Assembly (NCBI GenBank): GCA_012513435.1
Contig: JAAZCE010000038.1
Coordinates: 1-53,938, forward strand
Reading direction: 5' to 3'
Length of the DNA stretch: 53,938 bases
Source of the DNA: Clostridiales bacterium
GTDB lineage: Bacteria; Bacillota; Clostridia; Peptostreptococcales; Anaerovoracaceae
Position numbers and translations under genes: made by a program. Positions 1-8,362 of the stretch are shown here, one piece after another (position 1 is the first letter of the stretch; each line of letters begins with the position of its first letter). The notes under the pieces are model-generated. The model did no database searches. It was not told the DNA's origin and saw only the letters and a program-made list of their open reading frames with translations.

Positions 1-2899
1 ATGCTTGGTTTACATACTTATGCGTGTAAAGAGCACCTGAATATATGGTCCTGCGACCTTCAGCTACACTGAATCTCGCCGGATCAGCTGCTCCGCTTTT
101 CTTGTTGAGCTTGGTCGTATCAAATGTCAAAAGAACAACGTCCTTCTTGTCGGTGCTGTTGTTTAGCTTCGTGGCGTTTATAGCTTTATCGTTAACTCCA
201 AAATCCGTAACCGCCCATGAGGACATAGCGTTATTATCTATATATGTTCTTATAGAACCCCCTGAAACAAAAAGTTCGCCGCCTACTGAATCATTACCTC
301 CGTCATATCCACCGCCGCCAATAGCTGCACCGCTAAAATCGACATTAACAGATACTGTACCTCCATTGACATATACCTTTCCACCTTCTGTCGCACCACT
401 GCTGCCTGCAGCGCCTCCTATTGAAGCACCTCTTGCGTTACCAATAATATTGATATTTCCATCGTTAATAGTTATGTCTCCTGGCTTGCTTGCATTTGCA
501 CCTGTCCCTATAACAGCGCCCTGCTTGGACCCCTTAATAAAATAATTCCCGCTTTCAAAGGTTATTTTACCGTTATTCTCTGAGCTGTTTCCACCTATAC
601 CAGCCCCGCCTGTTTCCTTGAAGAGATACAGTGTTCCAGTTCCCAACAAATTCAAGCTTGCAGCTTCAGAAACATGTATCACTGCCTTGGTTCCGCCACC
701 GCCGGCTCCGCCTTCTATGATGTTGGTGCCGCTGAGCATCAAATTGTTTCCTGCTGCATTAAAATCAATAGTGTTTGTATCTGTTCCCGACTTGATGTAC
801 AAATCTCTAATCATAAGATTTGCTGAAACGCCTGACTTGTATGTTATCATTAAACCAGAAATAGTATTTGAAGAATCATTGCCTGTTCCCTTACCAACAA
901 GCGTAACCATCTCGCTTGTTTCTATTGTAATGGTTCCTCCCTCTGTAACAGAGTAAACGCCACCTGTGGTTATTGTACTGTTTTCAGGAACAGAATCGTT
1001 ACCCGACTGCCAAAGCAGTACGGGATATCCATTATTAATAGCTGCTCCGACGCTTTTATCCATGACGTATTCACTACCAAGTTTATTAATCATAGATAAG
1101 TCTTTGAAATCCGTCGCACTTGTTACCTGTCCTATGGTTAAAGGCTTTGTCGACGCAGTTGTATCTCCCGCATTAAGCCCCTCAAGTGAATAATTGTTCC
1201 ATGTTCCGGAGTATCCACTATCAACATGCCCTATAATAGGATTCCAATTCCAGCTGTACCCTGGAACCACAGTTCCAATTGAATAACAGTTTTCTACATG
1301 GGTTGCACTGTCGGCAAAGCCTGCAATACCTCCCTGCCATCTTCCACCATTATTACTTGTAGCCCCAGTATTATAACAGTTGGTTATATGATTCTGATAA
1401 GTTGAGGACTTGTTTCCACCGTATCCTACAATTCCTCCAATTCCGTCCTTACCACCACCATTGCCTGTGATATTTCCGTTATTAACACATTTATCAATTG
1501 TACCAAAGTTTCTGCCGACAACTCCTCCAGAAGCTTTTGTTGCTGTAACATCTGCCGTATTCTGGCACTCTGAAACCGTTCCTTTAGCTCCATTTTGACC
1601 TACTATTCCACCTACTGCGTAAATACTTGATGTATTCACAAATATGGATACAGAGCCTTTTACATTCTTTACTTTACCATCATTCCACCCGGCTACTCCG
1701 CCCAGATTGTCGCTTCCGTTTTTAATGAATGTGCCGGAAGAACCAATGCTTCCGCTAATGTTGAAATTCTTTACAACTCCGTTCTCGCCAATTTTGCCGA
1801 AGAAGCCTTTGAACCCACCTGTTGCTGAATTAATATTGATGCCTGTTATTGAATGCTTCTGTCCATCAAATGTCCCCTCAAAGGGTTTACTGTCGGTGCC
1901 CGCTGCAACCCAAGGCGCTACGAGAGCAATATCATTCTCCAGCTTTACATTTTTTCCTGCAAAGCTGTCTTGGCTAATACCTGTTGCCGTTCCATTAACT
2001 ATTTCAGCAAATCCTCTTAGCTGACTTTCTTTTGAAATCATAAAGCTATCGTCATTAGTATTATACCAACTTGTATCGGCTGGCGAAAGGATTGCAAATT
2101 TCTTAATAACAGTACCATAAAACTGACCTGCTCCCGTTACCGTTACCGTTCCTTCTCCTACTTTATCATTACTCGTTATATCCAAGGTATAGTCATACTC
2201 TACCTTAAGCGCGCTGTTATTATGCTTTACAGTCACTACAGGGTTAATTGCCTCTCCTTGATATTCATACGAATCTTTATCTAAAGTTACGTCTCCCTCG
2301 ACGAGCTCAAAAGCCGGATTGTTAATTGTAATTCCCGATGTAAACACATCTGTTCTGAAATAAGGTGCATTCTTTTCACTCTTAGTACTATCCATACCAA
2401 GTGCAAAAGTTCCGTCGTCCGTTATTATGTTCTGGACCTCTACTCCTGCCGCATCGGCATCATATGTGGTCGGCGTACCCGCTTGACTGTATAGATATCT
2501 GGTCTTCGTAAGGTCTGCATAACTAATAGTACTGCTGCTACCGCCAATTTTCACAACAAAATTTCCCGACATATCATCAAGGATTCCCAATGTTGATAAA
2601 ATGCTACTGAACTTCACCCCACTATATGGTCCTATATTGGAAGGGTTGTTCGTCGATTTATTACTGTACTGACTGTAATATTGATCAGTCACTCTTGCAG
2701 TACTGTCAGCGAGCAATGTATTCCATTGGCCCTCCGTCAGCTTGTATTCAGTACCAGCATATGTAATCACAAGCTTCGTATCACCTGTATCTGCACTCGC
2801 GATTCCCGTAAAGCTTGGTGTCAGCGTAACTACCATAACTAAAGCCAGCAGCCACGTTAACAGCTTGTTCTTGATTGTGTTTCTTTTAGTCGTTTGCAC
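1..2899 (-). CDS. Large secreted GLUG-repeat surface protein, C-terminus beyond the window
   Basis: The reading frame stays open from a GTG at 2899 to the window edge (966 codons visible). A GGAGA ribosome site lies 9 nt before the GTG. Residues 1-38 form a signal peptide (KNKLLTWLLALVMVVTL, then ASA). Residues about 40-180 resemble the single sulfite-oxidase-fold domain of its neighbours (YSGVKFSSILSTLGI, then ISYADL). Residues about 350-500 carry GLUG-type repeats (GGFKGFFGKIGENG, LGGVAGWNDG, GGIVGQNG, GGVVGRNFG, GGIVGYGG). The rest, about 560-960, is Gly/Asn/Ser-rich beta-helix-like sequence (GGAGIGG, GASIGGAAG, GAAIGGGGYDGG). The likely role is a wall-exposed adhesin or binding protein. 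It is the last visible gene of the ExbB-containing minus-strand group. No anchor motif is visible because the end is cut off. Confidence 0.8.
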   Translation of the reverse strand, partial: MQTTKRNTIKNKLLTWLLALVMVVTLTPSFTGIASADTGDTKLVITYAGTEYKLTEGQWNTLLADSTARVTDQYYSQYSNKSTNNPSNIGPYSGVKFSSILSTLGILDDMSGNFVVKIGGSSSTISYADLTKTRYLYSQAGTPTTYDADAAGVEVQNIITDDGTFALGMDSTKSEKNAPYFRTDVFTSGITINNPAFELVEGDVTLDKDSYEYQGEAINPVVTVKHNNSALKVEYDYTLDITSNDKVGEGTVTVTGAGQFYGTVIKKFAILSPADTSWYNTNDDSFMISKESQLRGFAEIVNGTATGISQDSFAGKNVKLENDIALVAPWVAAGTDSKPFEGTFDGQKHSITGININSATGGFKGFFGKIGENGVVKNFNISGSIGSSGTFIKNGSDNLGGVAGWNDGKVKNVKGSVSIFVNTSSIYAVGGIVGQNGAKGTVSECQNTADVTATKASGGVVGRNFGTIDKCVNNGNITGNGGGKDGIGGIVGYGGNKSSTYQNHITNCYNTGATSNNGGRWQGGIAGFADSATHVENCYSIGTVVPGYSWNWNPIIGHVDSGYSGTWNNYSLEGLNAGDTTASTKPLTIGQVTSATDFKDLSMINKLGSEYVMDKSVGAAINNGYPVLLWQSGNDSVPENSTITTGGVYSVTEGGTITIETSEMVTLVGKGTGNDSSNTISGLMITYKSGVSANLMIRDLYIKSGTDTNTIDFNAAGNNLMLSGTNIIEGGAGGGGTKAVIHVSEAASLNLLGTGTLYLFKETGGAGIGGNSSENNGKITFESGNYFIKGSKQGAVIGTGANASKPGDITINDGNINIIGNARGASIGGAAGSSGATEGGKVYVNGGTVSVNVDFSGAAIGGGGYDGGNDSVGGELFVSGGSIRTYIDNNAMSSWAVTDFGVNDKAINATKLNNSTDKKDVVLLTFDTTKLNKKSGAADPARFSVAEGRRTIYSGALYTHKYVNQA

Positions 2900-2954
2900 G
2901 AAAAACACTCTCCTTTCTCTCCTTCTAAATAATTAATAATTGATGTAAAATTTA

Positions 2955-3449
2955 TTATTTCACTTCTATCTTAACCACACCTTTTACCCAGTTATCCGCA
3001 GTAACTCCAGGTATTACAAGCCTTACCGGCTGCTCGTCTTTTTTTAAGGGATTCTCGCCGTTGCATAAAGACAAATACAAATCAGGGTGAACTACGAAAA
3101 AGTCCGAATTCAACTCCTTTACATATCCATCTTTTGCAGTGAATTTTACCGATTCAAAATCACTTATGGTACTCCCGCAACCCTTTAAAAGGTCTTCCAG
3201 ACTTGGGCCAACTGCTGTAACCGTCACTTCGCCGCCGGATGATTTTGTGGTGATTTTTTTCTTTTTACAATTAAACTTAGAAAGGTCTGAAACAGTCATC
3301 GTCACAGATCCCTTATTTACACCCAATACTTGTATTTTGCTGTTGGCATACTTTGATATATCAGCTGTAACCTTGTACCCACATCCGCTCAACACCATAG
3401 TCAGACACCCCAACAGCACAACTGCCACAGCACGCTTGCTTCTTCCCAT
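2955..3449 (-). CDS. Small lipoprotein with a sulfite-oxidase-like domain
   Basis: This 164-residue protein begins with a lipoprotein signal (VVLLGCLTMVLSGC, lipobox LSGC, lipidated Cys near residue 23). The mature part matches the short 'oxidoreductase molybdopterin-binding' fold (PF00174-like): SLEDLLKGCG, then VKFTAKDGYVKEL, then PVRLVIPG, and the terminal NWVKGVVKIEV that is very typical of the family. The cysteine that binds molybdenum in sulfite oxidases is not at the expected place, about 10 residues before SLEDLL; that stretch reads ITTKSSGGEV. It is therefore more likely a binding protein than an enzyme. It starts 8 nt after the DUF2149 gene, so it is probably translated from the same mRNA as the ExbB-like channel. 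The ligand is unknown. Confidence 0.75.
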   Translation of the reverse strand: MGRSKRAVAVVLLGCLTMVLSGCGYKVTADISKYANSKIQVLGVNKGSVTMTVSDLSKFNCKKKKITTKSSGGEVTVTAVGPSLEDLLKGCGSTISDFESVKFTAKDGYVKELNSDFFVVHPDLYLSLCNGENPLKKDEQPVRLVIPGVTADNWVKGVVKIEVK

Positions 3450-3457
3450 AGTTCTAC

Positions 3458-3763
3458 CTACTCCTCAACTTTAATATAAAATCTTCCCGTTTCAGGGTCC
3501 TGATATACCGTTCCCTTCTCCTGAAGAGCCTGATCTGCTTCGACCTCATTTATCTCCTCTTCGGCAAGATCCTGTGCATCTATTTCATCCAAATCGACGA
3601 ACTTAGTTAAATCAACGTTCCAGTTCATTATAAGTGCTAACATAATGCCGACTGCCAGTACGAGCATTGCATCAGCCATGTTACTGGTCCCCTCCATAGG
3701 ATTGACGTCTTCTTCATATCTTCCCTGCCTTGTAAGCCTTCCGCCTTTATTTCTTCTTATCAT
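3458..3763 (-). CDS. DUF2149 protein, probable ExbD/MotB-like stator partner of the ExbB-like channel
   Basis: I chose the ATG at 3763 (101 residues) because a GGAGGAGG ribosome site sits about 8 nt upstream; an ATG 24 nt further up (3787) has no such site. The protein has the DUF2149 signature NPMEGTSNMADAMLVLAVGIMLALIMNW: a basic N-terminus, one membrane helix (about residues 26-47) and a short acidic outer domain. The helix begins D-x-MLVL, the same pattern as ExbD and close to MotB, where the Asp carries protons. I infer that it forms a proton-driven unit with the adjacent MotA/TolQ/ExbB protein. Its start overlaps the stop of that gene by 17 nt, which suggests coupled translation. DUF2149 has no established function. 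Confidence 0.75.
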   Translation of the reverse strand: MIRRNKGGRLTRQGRYEEDVNPMEGTSNMADAMLVLAVGIMLALIMNWNVDLTKFVDLDEIDAQDLAEEEINEVEADQALQEKGTVYQDPETGRFYIKVEE

Positions 3764-4379
3764 TGGCAGCTTCCTCCTCCAAAACACATTCAGTCAGCAT
3801 CTCCAGTACCGACATATAATTCCTATACCATGTCTTCCTGATTGTGCTTATTATCAGGGCGACAAAAGCGCAGATAAGCCCTGCAACTGTAGTATCAAAG
3901 GCAATAAGCAAGGAATTGGAAAGTGTAAATGTGTCGCCCTGTCCCAGGGCAATTATTCCGGGACCCAAAGGTATCAAGGTTCCCATAAGACCCAACATAG
4001 GCCCTATTTTCGCTATAAGGTCCGTAACCTTGACTCTTCTGTCATATATAGCCTGCTCCCTCTCTATAAGCCTTACTGCAAGGCTCTCTCTCTCTGAATC
4101 TGTTATATCCTTATGGTCTATCAGCTCATATATAACAGCCTTCTGTCTCTTTAAAAGATTGCTTTCTTCTATACATTCCCTTATTTTTTTTGGTTTATCG
4201 TGAATGGTTTCCACCATTTTAGGCAAGGTTTTCCCGTTTACCTTTAAGTACATTCTCTCTATAAATACTTCTGCTATCAATGTTCCAAAGAGCAATATGG
4301 TAACTGCTATTAGCAGCAGCAGTAAAAGAATTACCGGACTTTGCAAGCTTCCTATTATGGATCTAAGTATTGATGTCAT
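3747..4379 (-). CDS. MotA/TolQ/ExbB-family proton channel protein
   Basis: This 210-residue membrane protein has a first helix at about 14-37 (SPVILLLLLLIAVTILLFGT), a charged cytoplasmic stretch rich in Lys and Glu (about 45-110), and two C-terminal helices. The pore signature is intact: IGPMLGLMGTLIPLGPG and later FDTTVAGLICAFVALI, as in ExbB and TolQ (GLLGTV and TTAxGL). These proteins use the proton or sodium gradient to drive a partner protein outside the membrane. The start codon follows an AGGAG site and lies 2 nt after the upstream surface-protein stop. The next gene is the DUF2149 partner. An ExbB-type motor next to surface binding proteins is unusual in a Gram-positive cell, which has no outer membrane. 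Confidence 0.88.
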   Translation of the reverse strand: MTSILRSIIGSLQSPVILLLLLLIAVTILLFGTLIAEVFIERMYLKVNGKTLPKMVETIHDKPKKIRECIEESNLLKRQKAVIYELIDHKDITDSERESLAVRLIEREQAIYDRRVKVTDLIAKIGPMLGLMGTLIPLGPGIIALGQGDTFTLSNSLLIAFDTTVAGLICAFVALIISTIRKTWYRNYMSVLEMLTECVLEEEAANDKKK

Positions 4380-4381
4380 GT

Positions 4382-5989
4382 TTATATTCTCCTAAAAAAT
4401 GTATGTATCGCCCCGCCGAATCCTCCTGCAAACAATGCGGCGGCACCTAAGGCTACTGCCATTACGTTTTTATCAGGTTCTTCTTCAAGGGGCTGATTTG
4501 CTGTCATCTGTATATCGTCTGCTGCCACCCAATCAACGTCAGCCGTAAGGTTCTGGGCATTGAGCTGTTCAACGTTCGGCGTTGCGGGAGTATCGGCGGC
4601 GGCATTGCTGCTACCTGAATCTTTGGCAATACCTATATAGGTTTCCTCCGTAGCCGCAGGCGCCTGTGTTGTTGGAGCTTGGGTAGGGGGAGCTGTTGTT
4701 GGAGACGTAGTAGGCTCTGTTGTAGGGTCACTTGGATCAACCGGTTCCGTAGGCTGAGTGGGTCCCGTAGTCGGTTCAGTTGGTGGCTGTGTCGGCTCCG
4801 TCGTTGGCTCTGCAGACGTAGTAGGACTGGTAGAACCCTCACTGGAAGGCTGTGATGAGCCGCCTCCGCTTCCTGAGCCGCTTTCACTGCCGCCGCCGCT
4901 CTCGGAACCACTTCCTGAACCGGAGCCACTTCCGCTTCCGCTTCCATACCCTGACATTCCCGTTGAGGCAGAAGTGCTGATAGCGCCTCCTCCGTATTCC
5001 GTTCGAGAGTAGGTCCATTTAAGCTCAGTATCGCCCTCACCAATTATTTCCACCTCGTACTCTCCCGCTTTCTTCTTGGTTACCTTAATAACGGATTTAT
5101 CATAACTTCTAAGCCATAGGCTGGACAGTATCTGTTTTTCCAGTTCCTTTAACACGCTATCGGGTAAATAGGAATAACTATCTGGCAAGGAAACCTTTAT
5201 TTTTACCGAATACTTACTGCCCACCTTACCGTCTTCACCGCTTATAAGTTCTTTTTCGATGGTGATATTAGGCGTTCCTGTAAGCTGCAGGTTGATTACA
5301 TTTATGAATTGAACGCTTGTCCTGACATTAAATGCAGCTCCTGAGCTGCCAAGCCCCGATTGTCCGTACACAAGCCTGTATCCATCATGGCTTAAACCGG
5401 AAGTGCTGTAATTGGAGTATCCGTTTTGATATGCATCATAAGCCAAATCTCTGCTGAATTCCGTGCATCCCACTGCCAGCATCGTTGGTACTGCCTGTGC
5501 ATCTGTTGTCATGCTCTCGGTAACCTTACTGTAGTCTATGGTTCCTCCGTTGATACCAAACATATCTATCATATGTGGATAAAAATTCCTGCTTCCCATA
5601 AGGGAACTTGCCAGAAATGTTGAATACCCTTCAGTGTAGTTATCCGTGGTACCCATATGCAGGTACTTTACGGACCCAACATCTATTCCCGCATCATCAA
5701 TAAGGGTAGAAACAGGCACACCGTAGGCATAGCATATCCTCATGAAGTTTCCTGAATCCACACCGGAGTAAATATATACTCCACCGGCCATACTGTTCAT
5801 CTCACCCGCGCCATACACTTCCACATCATAATAGGGTCCGCCATAGAACCCTGCCTTTATGGTAAGACTCCCCGCTGCATGAGCATCCTCGGCAGTCAAT
5901 CCGTAAAGTCCTATGCCGTATACTGAACACATGGTTATTATAAGTGCTCTCGCTATTATTTTTTGTATTCTTTTCCTCTTATCCTTCAC
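4382..5989 (-). CDS. Cell-surface protein: sulfite-oxidase-like domain, Ser/Gly/Thr/Pro stalk and C-terminal anchor
   Basis: The protein has 535 residues and starts at GTG 5989 (AGGAT about 11 nt upstream); no ATG fits the frame. A signal peptide ends near residue 39 (AEDAHAAG). Residues about 40-240 look like a diverged sulfite-oxidase-type domain: YGVPVSTLIDDAGID, MLAVGCTEFS, GYRLVYGQSGLG, then SVQFINVINLQLTG. A second beta-rich domain spans about 240-335. A Ser-Gly run (about 345-375) and a Pro-Thr-Thr-Glu stalk (about 380-440) follow. A hydrophobic helix plus FFRRI (about 508-535) should anchor it in the membrane. It is the first gene before exbB-like and DUF2149, so it may be the surface arm driven by that motor. 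No LPxTG motif is present. Confidence 0.78.
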   Translation of the reverse strand: MKDKRKRIQKIIARALIITMCSVYGIGLYGLTAEDAHAAGSLTIKAGFYGGPYYDVEVYGAGEMNSMAGGVYIYSGVDSGNFMRICYAYGVPVSTLIDDAGIDVGSVKYLHMGTTDNYTEGYSTFLASSLMGSRNFYPHMIDMFGINGGTIDYSKVTESMTTDAQAVPTMLAVGCTEFSRDLAYDAYQNGYSNYSTSGLSHDGYRLVYGQSGLGSSGAAFNVRTSVQFINVINLQLTGTPNITIEKELISGEDGKVGSKYSVKIKVSLPDSYSYLPDSVLKELEKQILSSLWLRSYDKSVIKVTKKKAGEYEVEIIGEGDTELKWTYSRTEYGGGAISTSASTGMSGYGSGSGSGSGSGSGSESGGGSESGSGSGGGSSQPSSEGSTSPTTSAEPTTEPTQPPTEPTTGPTQPTEPVDPSDPTTEPTTSPTTAPPTQAPTTQAPAATEETYIGIAKDSGSSNAAADTPATPNVEQLNAQNLTADVDWVAADDIQMTANQPLEEEPDKNVMAVALGAAALFAGGFGGAIHTFFRRI

Positions 5990-6060
5990 TTGTTATCATC
6001 CTAACTGATCGAAAATAGCTCTAATTACAAGAAGTTTATCATTTTGGCAATGGAGATTCT

Positions 6061-6095
6061 ATTGTTTAGACAACGTTACTTGTTGTTTAAACAAC
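6061..6095. promoter_or_regulatory. Tandem palindromic operators upstream of the surface-protein/ExbB operon
   Basis: Two related 14-bp palindromes lie here: GTTGTTTAAACAAC (6082-6095, perfect) and ATTGTTTAGACAAC (6061-6074). Their centres are 21 bp apart, so they lie on the same DNA face two turns apart. Nearly the same palindrome occurs before modA (26237-26250), and a 12/14 match occurs at 10444-10457. The regulator is not known; no obvious candidate gene is in the window. Confidence 0.6.
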
Positions 6096-6135
6096 ATTTT
6101 TTTTAAATATATTTACTGTATACTGCCTACTCGTC

Positions 6136-6155
6136 ATACAGTAAAAATACTGTAT
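6136..6155. promoter_or_regulatory. Perfect inverted repeat ATACAGTA-AAAA-TACTGTAT
   Basis: Eight-base arms flank an AAAA centre. A third half-site (TACTGTATA) occurs about 25 bp away near 6113-6121. There is no GC core, so this is not a terminator. It is probably a second operator upstream of the 5989 operon, distinct from the GTTGTTT sites. Confidence 0.4.
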
Positions 6156-6571
6156 ATTGATACATAGCTGCAAACAATGCTGTATCTGCTAAGGAAGATA
6201 TCTGTCAACTGGGTTAATCATAAGTTTTAGGTTTCTTTCTATCAAAAAAGACCGTTTATTTTCTAATATTTTCCTTATATCCTACTAAGTATGCTCCTCA
6301 CAATGAGTTTTCCAATACTAATGTTCTGAAATCACCGGTGCACTCGCCAATATCGGTTTTATAAGCATATCATCACAGAAAAAGTCAGTGTTTGATTCCG
6401 ATAAGCCGGTAAAATTTCTTTGAACAAGTCAAAAACCGGTTTATTTTAAAGAAGAAAACGAAAAAACTCAGTGTGCTCGGCCGTCTCAGCGTACCTAGTG
6501 TGCCCGGCCGGTTCGGTGTGACGTAATGCTCTTCGGTATCTCTTGGCTACGACTTCTTTATCTATAGAGAA

Positions 6572-6595
6572 AGACTGCGCATTTCTGCGCAGTCT
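6572..6595 (-). terminator. Probable terminator of the lipoprotein/S-component operon
   Basis: A perfect 10-bp hairpin (AGACTGCGCA / TGCGCAGTCT, loop TTTC) lies 74 bases downstream of the stop at 6669. On the minus strand it is followed by a moderately T-rich stretch. It separates the 10378-6669 operon from the ExbB operon. Confidence 0.6.
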
Positions 6596-6668
6596 CTGAT
6601 TCCTTCATGTCCTTAAATAATATTTATTTTGCCTTGCCATATTTTAGCTTACTTCATTTTAATTTCCC

Positions 6669-7181
6669 TTATTTCGTCTTGCAGTTTATCCTTGTCAGGT
6701 ACTGAATGCTCCTGTTGCCGTAGGTGTCCTCGGTGAATATCGCCCGAATTGGACCGGTGCCTCCCGTTTCATAATAACCTAACGGTGCGCCGTCCTTTTC
6801 ATAGGCTATGAGCACTTCATCAGCCTCAGAGCCCTTGGCAGCGGAAGAATATCCGTCTCCTGCCGTTAGGACGATAGTTTTGCAATCGGATATTCCTGCC
6901 TTTGAAATCAAATCGGAAAGCATTACACCCGCATATTCTCCCGATTCATCCTCCGACTTAGCTGACTGAAGCTGAGCATGTACCGTGGTAGATTTGAATC
7001 CCATCAGCTCATTAATAGAATAGGCTGCAACCTTTTCTCCGTCAAGGCAGACCTCTATAAAGGCTCCGTCGCCTACCGCATTATCCTTGTGATTCAACCA
7101 TGCTGCAATACCGACAATTAACGCAAGTATTATTCCCAATAATACTAAAAATTTAGGAGAAATTATTATTCTTCTTTCCAT
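6669..7181 (-). CDS. Membrane-anchored protein with a single sulfite-oxidase-like domain
   Basis: This 170-residue protein has an N-terminal membrane helix (about 9-28, FLVLLGIILALIVGIAAWL) and no lipobox, so it is probably tethered outside the membrane. The outer domain carries the family pattern: YSINELMGF, EYAGVMLSDLISKAGI, IVLTAGDGYSSA, VLIAYEKDGAPL, GPIRAIFTEDTYGNRSIQYLTRI. The position of the molybdenum-binding Cys (before YAGVMLSDL) reads LQSAKSEDESG and has no cysteine. A GGGGAAGGG ribosome site precedes the ATG, and the start overlaps the S-component stop by 16 nt. It probably works with that transporter as an external binding or presentation domain. Confidence 0.75.
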   Translation of the reverse strand: MERRIIISPKFLVLLGIILALIVGIAAWLNHKDNAVGDGAFIEVCLDGEKVAAYSINELMGFKSTTVHAQLQSAKSEDESGEYAGVMLSDLISKAGISDCKTIVLTAGDGYSSAAKGSEADEVLIAYEKDGAPLGYYETGGTGPIRAIFTEDTYGNRSIQYLTRINCKTK

Positions 7182-7762
7182 TCGCCCTTCCCCATTTTAA
7201 ATCTTTCACTTATTCCACTCTTATTAAATGCCTTCAGCAACTGCCAGCCTACTATCCCTCCTATCATTCCCGACAGGGCCGCAATAGACAGCATCAGCAC
7301 CAAATATATTCCTGGTGCCTGGAAAAAGACTACGTTAACGCAGGCTGTTCCTGCCATGTTAGCCGCTATCCCGCCTATGGCACAGCAGCCCGCACAGCAA
7401 CACCGATGGCCCGTTATGAGCATTACAAGCTCAACGGCAACTCCCGGTGCAAGATAGGTCATAAGGCTCATGATGCCGTGAGAACCTATAATCCCCGTAA
7501 AGAGAACCAGCAGTGCCTGAATAAGACTTATTATAACAGCCGTCCCCGGTTTCCTTGTAAGACCGTATCCAACAATGAGCCACATCATGTAAAGGCCTCC
7601 GGCCAGGGCTCCGCTTGGTATCATAAGTGGACCACATATAATGTGCGCCAGAGGGACCACTATAGGCTTTATAGCTACACCTATAGCAGCCATGACCGCC
7701 ATGACTATAAGCTCGTACAATGTATATTTGCTAAAAACGTTTTTTCTTTCTCTAGTCTCCAT
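7166..7762 (-). CDS. ECF-type transporter S component (YkoE/ThiW-like membrane protein)
   Basis: I place the start at ATG 7762 (198 residues, METRERKNVF). It overlaps the preceding gene's stop as TAATG, so translation is probably coupled; a longer form from 7807 would lack a ribosome site. The protein has five or six membrane helices. The central RKPGTAVIISLIQALLVL and GIMSLMTYLAPGVAVELV match the pattern of COG4721-type S components (PGxALLxxLxxALxE...GxxxEL). S components bind a small ligand and use shared EcfA/A'/T modules, which are not in this window. A cluster of five cysteines (HRCCCAGCC, about residues 120-127) is odd for the family and could bind metal or a thiol ligand. Lipoprotein genes flank it on both sides. 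Confidence 0.7.
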   Translation of the reverse strand: METRERKNVFSKYTLYELIVMAVMAAIGVAIKPIVVPLAHIICGPLMIPSGALAGGLYMMWLIVGYGLTRKPGTAVIISLIQALLVLFTGIIGSHGIMSLMTYLAPGVAVELVMLITGHRCCCAGCCAIGGIAANMAGTACVNVVFFQAPGIYLVLMLSIAALSGMIGGIVGWQLLKAFNKSGISERFKMGKGEWKEE

Positions 7763-8358
7763 TAATCTTCGTAGCTGATTTCTATATACTGGATATATGA
7801 AGCCCATCCCTGAGAATTAAAGTCCTGTTCTTCGTTTGTATATGTGTCATAGTCAGCCTGTCCGAATACTATCTTAAACGGTGCAGGATACTCACTGTCT
7901 GCATCAGGCTCTACAACAGCAATCATAGGAATAACTTCTGTTCTCTCATCGCTTTCGTTGTTGGCATAGGCATACAGTCCGTAGAGGTCGTCTACCTTGT
8001 ATTCTACAGTATATTTGTCGCTGCAGGTAATCTTTAAAATGGCATTCTTAGTGTCAAAGCCTGCATCCTTCAAGACGGTCTTGAGATCCACTCCCGTATA
8101 CTCGAAGAACTGTCTAGCGTTTTCAACCTTCTTGTTTCTTCCGCTGTATGTCAGAGTTGTCTCTCCCAGAGCCTTAAGCTCATCCGCAGTGTAAACCGCA
8201 TCCTTCTGGCCTTCTCCGGCAATAGTAAGGTCTGTTGCCTGTTCGTCAACTGTGTACCCTTTGGTCTGGTCATCTGCCTTGCTGTCATCTGAACTCCCAC
8301 ATGCCGCCAGGGAAAATGCCATAACCATACATAACAGTAATACCCATAATTTCTTCAT
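7762..8358 (-). CDS. Lipoprotein with a sulfite-oxidase-like domain
   Basis: The protein has 198 residues with a clear lipoprotein signal (FSLAACGSS, lipidated Cys near residue 20). The domain pattern runs YTADELKALGETTLTYSG, then FFEYTGVDLKTVLKDAGF, then ILKITCSDKYTVEYKVDDL, then IPMIAVVEPD, FKIVFGQADYD and WASYIQYIEISYED. This is the short PF00174-like fold. The usual metal-ligand Cys before the YTGVDL motif is missing (LTYSGRNKKVEN). An AGGAGAG ribosome site lies 8 nt upstream. The gene follows the four-domain lipoprotein by 4 nt and is coupled to the S component, so it is probably that transporter's extracellular receptor, by context. Confidence 0.78.
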   Translation of the reverse strand: MKKLWVLLLCMVMAFSLAACGSSDDSKADDQTKGYTVDEQATDLTIAGEGQKDAVYTADELKALGETTLTYSGRNKKVENARQFFEYTGVDLKTVLKDAGFDTKNAILKITCSDKYTVEYKVDDLYGLYAYANNESDERTEVIPMIAVVEPDADSEYPAPFKIVFGQADYDTYTNEEQDFNSQGWASYIQYIEISYED

Positions 8359-8362
8359 AACT

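Larger units (their letters stand above)
5990..6668. other. Long intergenic region carrying promoter, operators and a terminator
   Basis: This 679-base stretch has no convincing gene. From left to right it holds the leader of the 5989 gene, two tandem GTTGTTT-type palindromes (6061-6095), a perfect palindrome with arms ATACAGTA/TACTGTAT (6136-6155) plus a further ACTGTATA copy near 6115, and a GC-rich direct repeat (GTGTGCTCGGCCGTCTC at 6471-6487, GTGTGCCCGGCCGGTTC at 6498-6514; 14 of 17 match). A strong hairpin at 6572-6595 closes the operon to the right. The density of symmetrical sites suggests tight control of the surface/ExbB operon. Confidence 0.6.

Noticed and set aside
45-2024. Several proline-rich plus-strand open frames in the first 2 kb
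   Set aside because: They lie opposite a continuous minus-strand frame with a signal peptide and GLUG repeats, and have no ribosome sites; the Pro/Ser-rich readings mirror Gly-rich codons.
4633-5043. Frames overlapping the Ser/Gly/Thr/Pro stalk of the 4382-5989 protein
   Set aside because: They are low-complexity shadows of the stalk's repeated codons in other frames.
4382-5989. LPxTG sortase signal at the end of the stalk protein
   Set aside because: The C-terminus has a membrane helix and basic tail but no LPxTG-like motif; a transmembrane anchor is assumed.
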